64,000 nucleotides of DNA, taken from contig NC_067124.1 of assembly GCF_021347895.1 (NCBI RefSeq), positions 14,312,521-14,376,520 of the forward strand, in the 5' to 3' direction. The position numbers and the translations under genes were made by a program. This stretch comes from Acanthochromis polyacanthus (Eukaryota; Chordata; Actinopteri; Pomacentridae). This document shows, piece by piece, positions 58,937 through 64,000 of this stretch. The first letter of the stretch is position 1; every line of letters starts with the position of its first letter. Below the pieces are notes generated by a model. That model was not told the origin of the DNA and did not search any database. It was given only the letters and a program-made list of their open reading frames with translations.

Positions 58937-61900
58937 TATTTTAAAATGACTGAAATGGTTTAATAGTTTTACTGTTCATCGATTGCATCTTCATACATTC
59001 AGAAGCAGTGAAACGTCTGCATTTGCTACTTGAAGCGTTGCCTCCATTGTGATCAGTCTCATTTTGTGTTCCAGTCTGGTTACAGAAAGTTGAAATTGAC
59101 TTCAGAAAAGACACAAAAATGAAATGAATTCTGGATGTGCTTTACTTTGCATGCATGTTTCACAAATGTTTGTTTTTTGTTTTTTCAAAAGTCTTACGAA
59201 ATTCTGATCGATTTTTTGACCTTTTTTGATAGTGGAGGTACCAGTGCAGCAAAAATCCAACTGTTACATGTATGATATGAACCTTTTGACATCTGAGAAC
59301 ATCCTAGTTCTGTCTGTTTTCCAGAATTAATGTTCACAAATGTACAGCCATGTCACCTTATTTAAGTGTTTAGTAAATCAATCAAAAATGAGAATATTTA
59401 GAATGATAGAAACTACTAAACTATTCTCCCACCAGCACTTTGTGACATGCTGGATGGAAATAGGTCGATACCTGCCACAGAGGTATGAGCATCATCGAGG
59501 TGACAGTTTGTCAGGACGTTATGTAACTGAATGAGCTGAAGCTAATTGCACCAGTCAAAATAGAAGCGATCATCAAGGGAACATGACAGCGATCACGAAA
59601 CGCTCTATAAAGCGAGTATGAAGAAGCCCCATAACAATCAAACAACATGCACTTGAATGGCAGGAAGTGGTCTGATTTCAGACTCAGGTTAAGCGTATAC
59701 TTTAATGTCTAAGCCTGGGATTTGTGTATGGATTAGAAATATTTGCCCGCAGGATTTTCCATTGAAGTTCCTCCGAAGCTTCATCAAGCAGATTTTGCCA
59801 AAGGGGTGATGATGTAACATAAGCTGGTGCTCGGCTGAAATGTCAAAGAGGCTCAGGGTGTTTGCAGGGCGTCGGTATATGCTGACTGTAATACACTAAC
59901 GGTAACTAGTTCTAAACACCGACTCGACCTCGTGTTTGTTCTTACAGCAGCATATTGCTTCATTAGAGCTCTGGTTTCTTGTCAGAGGATCCTCTGAGGA
60001 GCCTCTCTGGGCTTCAGTGGTGGGTCTCTGCTGCACTTTGTACCATGTCTTCTCTACAAATGCTCATCTGAGGTCCAGTAACTTAGCAGCTCCGCGCCAC
60101 ACGCTGGTTTCAGTGCCCTGTTCATGGAGGCATATGTGGTCTTGTGGCTTGGGAATGTGACTGGGAGAGAAAATCAATTTGCAGCAGTGCATAGACGGGT
60201 ACAATGAAGGCATGTTCCTGGCTGCTCTGATGTGCAGATACCCCATGGCGTTCCTCCGCTTTCATCAAGAGGCTGAATGTGCAACGTTAAATCCCAGCCC
60301 CCAACATCACCAGCATGCAGTATTGATGCTTTACGTCACAGACAGAAACACTTGTGATGAAACATAACTTCAGACGAAACAAAAAGTCCTGCCGATGTGA
60401 GTGAGAACTGCTGATAGAATCGAACCATCGAGTTTTTCACCTCTTATCCTGCAGCCTGTGTGACATCTCATGTTTACAGAGTGAAGCTGGAGTCAAGAGA
60501 GTTTGTTGGTTTTCTTCCCGAGTGCATGTCGAAGCTCTGCTCTGGATTCTCAGTTGACTGTCTAACCCTTTTCTTGCGGTATGTTTCAGTTTTTCACTAA
60601 TGAGCCATTTTCAGCTGCTCTCATTGGTCACGTCCTCGGGGTGGCCGACTGTTCATAATGCAGACGGAAGGCTTGAGAGAAGAGAAAAACCCAAAGAAAA
60701 ATTAGTCAGAAACGCACTTAAATGCAGGTAAAGCTGCAGAATTTAAAACCGTCTCAGGAAAAAATATATTTTTTCATTTTCCTCCACACATTTTTACCTG
60801 AAGAACCAAAGCCAAACTATTTCACCCTGGAAGATTTTTAAGGAGCAAATTCTTAATGATTGGTGGACAAAGTAGCAGCACTTTAACTTCCATAACAGTA
60901 AAATGCATGTAAAGGTTATGTCTCGGAAAATATGCTGGGGTTTAATATTCTGTGGAATAGTTTTGTGAGAGCAGGACCTAGAAGAGTTATATAGTTTAAT
61001 ATACTTTTTTAAAATTAAAGTGAATGAATAATGTAAACTCCTCAATAGCCATTTCAGCAAAATAAATTTTTTAGCCTCAGTTAAATCACATGGGCTCTGG
61101 GAAATAGCTCTCAGTAAGACTCCGGTGGATATAAATTGAAGGATGTTAAACTGAGGTCAACAAGCGTTATCAGTGCTATCGCAGGAGCAAGTGAGGGGCA
61201 GGAGTGTGTGTGTCTGGGGTGGAAGGGCAGAATTGCGTTCATTGATCCTGAGCACATGGGGGATTTTCACATTTCCTACAATATGATCAATTATCAGGCT
61301 GTTGGCATCATAAATAATGAGACGGATGCATAATGTAGCATGGTTCCCCTCCCACAGTCCCAGAGATAAATGGGAGATCATACAATTAATTGGAACAAGG
61401 TTAATATTCAGGTCAATACTGTATGTGTTGATAGACTTCTTTTTAATCTTACTCAAGAACTTGTTTTCTTGCCTAGAGTTTAAAGCGAGGATGCTATTGT
61501 TGTTTCTTGTTTTTACTGTCAGGCAGATTGGAGACACTGTAACTGACCTAGGCATAGTATGACACTTAACTGCCTTAAAAAATAGTCTTAGTGCTGTTAC
61601 ACTTCATTTTTTACTAAGAATAAACTATCAATATATGTTTCTATGACAAATTTTATTAGACAGAACCAGGACAGCAGTTTCTCTGTATTTTAATTGAATG
61701 TTACCCTGGTGGCTGCAATCTCAATTTTCATCTAATTTAAAAGATAATTTAATCAGTGTATCCCCCAAAATGGTTAACTGTACCTTCACTGATCCCAAAA
61801 TACTAAAAATAAGCCCATATACTGTGAATTCTTAGTTGATTAATTGGTTTGTTTTGGCTGGGAAGGACAAAAATCTGTAAAATGTTGTCTTAGAGATGTT

Positions 61901-62004
61901 AATGATGAATTTTAATTGCTTGAAAATTATTCATATCATTCTCAGCAATCAATAACAACACATTTATCAGCCACCACACCAACCAAACAATTCTTAGAAT
62001 TGCT
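58937..62004. other. Intergenic, nothing recognised
   Basis: About 3 kb without a recognised gene. Open frames are short. The stretch 59400-60470 is richer in GC and could be old repeat or regulatory sequence; I cannot tell. Confidence 0.55.
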
Positions 62005-62900
62005 AATAAGCTTTTTGCATGTCTCCGCTGGGATTTTGTTCCTCTTTTGTGATGATCTCCAGGTCTTTGAGGTTGAACGGCTTCTTTCCCCTCACTCTGC
62101 TCTTCAGCTCCCTCCACAGAAACAGGATTCAGGTCTGGGCTCTTGTGGGATCACTTCAAAATGTTGCCTTTGCTTTTTCTTGCCCATTTCTTGACCACTT
62201 TGGCTGCAGGTTTCAGATCAATGTCCACTGCTGCCTAAGGCCAAGTTTGTTTGTTTTTTACTGCCTGATGTTTTCTTCCAGAATCTTAGTGTGGTCTTCT
62301 TTACTCATGATGCTGTTTCACTCTGCCAAGGCTGCCTGGCCCATCAGCTAAAAACAACACCTCAAAGTATCACATTCTCACCACCATGCTGGACTATGAG
62401 GATGGTGTTTGGGGGGGAGGTGAGTGCTGTGTGTGTCCAAACAGCTCCATTTTTATTTCATCTGACCACAAAACTGATGACAGATCTTTCTTTTTTGTCC
62501 AAGTGAGATGCTGCAAAGGCTTGGCCAGCTTTTGCGTGTCTGTCTTGGAGAAGTGGTGTTCCCCTTGGTTGGAGATCAACCTCGTTTAGTGTCTGCTGGA
62601 GCGTCTGATGGAGATGTTTGACCAGAATTGCTCAGATTCATCTGTGTAGTCTTGATGGTGACTCTTAGATTCTTATTGGCCTCCTGCGCCACCGTCGTTG
62701 CCAGCACAGGGGTCACTTTTGGCTTCTCACCGCACCCTTTGAGATTTTTCACAGTGTGGTGCTCCTTGTACTTTTTTAATTATGCTTGGCACCGTGGCCA
62801 CTGGAACCTGAATAAACCTGGATATGGCTTCATAACCTCCCCACTGTGTGAGCAGCCACTGTGCAACTCTATCCTCGGGATGGACCATAATTTTGGCCAT
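62005..62900 (-). pseudogene. Tc1-like transposase pseudogene (minus strand)
   Basis: Reading on the minus strand, broken frames show the order of a Tc1 transposase: an HTH-like segment (HTVKNLKGCGEKP-type text near 62700-62760), the first Asp motif WSDEIKMELFGHTQ at about 62412-62453, and a C-terminal ELKSRVRGKKPFNLKDLE-type segment near 62055-62120. Stops and frameshifts separate them, and the second Asp motif is not clear. It is a different family from the intact element in intron 6. Confidence 0.7.
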
Positions 62901-64000
62901 TTTTACTTATTTTTTTATTATACACATGATGTGGTTGACTAATACTATTAACTGACTACTGGATAAATTGATCTAAATTTATGGTTTATTAGAAAGTATT
63001 AAAACATGTTATCAATATTATGTAGAATGGTATAGGCTTCTGTTTTTCGGAAAAAAATTGCAAGCATTTAAGAGCTGTAAAGGTGTAAGTAATGTTCAAG
63101 ACAGCAAATTTTGAATATTTGTCAAAAAATAAATTAAAAAAAATAGAAGTAGCCTTACGACTGGTCAAATTAGAAAAACCACTGCAACTCAAAATTTAGC
63201 GTACATGTACACTGAAATAGCTTTGACTCATTTCTGTCATGTTCCGTTAGCTCACTAACTTAAGCTAAGAAGTTGTTTAGTTGTTTTTCCTTCTCACTTT
63301 TTCTCTGTCAGTTTTTAAAAACACTTCATAAAATCAAATACTGCGTGCACCATGTCACAACCCCCGTACTGTCAATACAAATGACATTTTAATAGGTTGC
63401 TTTCATAACCATTGTATCCAACATCATATACTTTGTGAGCATATTTTCGTGGTGCTGCAGAAACGTATTGACCAATCACGTAATTTCCAAACCCGTATTG
63501 ATGATACACATTAAATCATCAAACCACGGAGAATTTGACGCTCTTGATTAGATGATGACAATGTTAACAATGTGTTCATACAAAAGCCAATCTACGAGTC
63601 AGACTGTGAAACACGATGGAAAAACATTGTGAAAAAATGAATCGGGGCCACCTGCTCGTGGCTCTTTATCCTGGATATGCAGATCAGAGAATACCTGGGA
63701 GGGGAACTACAAAGCCCCGAGCCGGATCCATATGACCTTGATATATTGTACCAGCACAGTGTGAACACTAAAGCTCTTCTCAGCACATGACAACTTCGAT
63801 CTAATTGCTCACAGGGTGTCCAACTTAATAGCCCCCCTGTCTCCTCCAATTAATTGTGGAAATTTTCTAAATTAGCTCCTAATACCTTGTGACACGTTCC
63901 TGAAGGGAGCAGATTCCCTCTGATGTAGGGGGGGAAAGAGACGACTGCACACCACAGATTTTTCTTTGAAAATGATGCTTTTGACCAGCCAGTCACATCT
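62901..64000. other. Intergenic, nothing recognised
   Basis: About 1.1 kb of AT-rich sequence without a recognised gene, repeat end or RNA gene. Confidence 0.6.

Noticed and set aside
59336..60470. Possible gene between 59.3 and 60.5 kb
   Set aside because: Only short unrelated frames are present; no domain or exon-like structure could be supported.
62019..62351. 110-residue plus-strand frame near 62.2 kb
   Set aside because: It is antisense to a decayed Tc1 transposase.

Overview
The window reads as vertebrate nuclear DNA, most likely from a ray-finned (teleost) fish. Short exons with clean GT/AG borders sit far apart in AT-rich introns. The repeats are of the kind common in fish: many Tc1/mariner-type transposons, long CA/TG microsatellites, and LINE-like 3' tails ending in short pentamer runs. 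The species call is inference; no mitochondrial or marker gene is present. There are no bacterial-type genes, CRISPR arrays or operons.

One host gene runs left to right from before base 1 to about 57,055: the 3' end of a CSMD-family gene (CUB and Sushi multiple domains). I place sixteen coding exons (299-484, 4126-4299, 11658-11840, 15049-15225, 20932-21114, 28580-28753, 36442-36615, 37126-37199, 38551-38662, 45785-45964, 46289-46354, 51324-51482, 51877-51989, 52727-52814, 53771-53912, 54672-54831). Joined, they stay in frame for 780 complete residues to a TGA stop. They encode nine sushi (CCP) domains, a juxtamembrane stalk, one transmembrane helix and a short cytoplasmic tail with an NPxY motif and a PDZ-type C-terminus. 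The tail and stalk look most like CSMD3, with CSMD2 as the alternative; this paralogue choice is from memory. A 3'UTR of about 2.2 kb ends at an AATAAA signal at 57029.

Mobile DNA fills many introns. Intron 2 holds old Tc1-like remnants, one split by a 572-bp element with 11-bp target duplications that carries the first part of a RecQ-like helicase. Intron 3 has a 304-bp foldback element. Introns 5 and 11 carry two decayed copies of one mariner-like family. Intron 6 holds a full-length Tc1-like transposon (34792-36426) with an unbroken DD34E transposase and 213-bp terminal repeats; it ends only 15 bases before an exon. Intron 9 ends in a pure TG tract of about 137 bp that abuts the likely branch point of exon 10. 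Intron 11 is a cluster of four elements, including a TTAA-flanked 597-bp element with 190-bp terminal inverted repeats. Beyond the gene, 57.1-64 kb holds two decayed Tc1-like copies and otherwise unrecognised sequence.

I did not find an undescribed multi-gene system. The most unusual signals are at the DNA/RNA-processing level: the transposon that has become part of a splice acceptor, and the TG tract at another acceptor.
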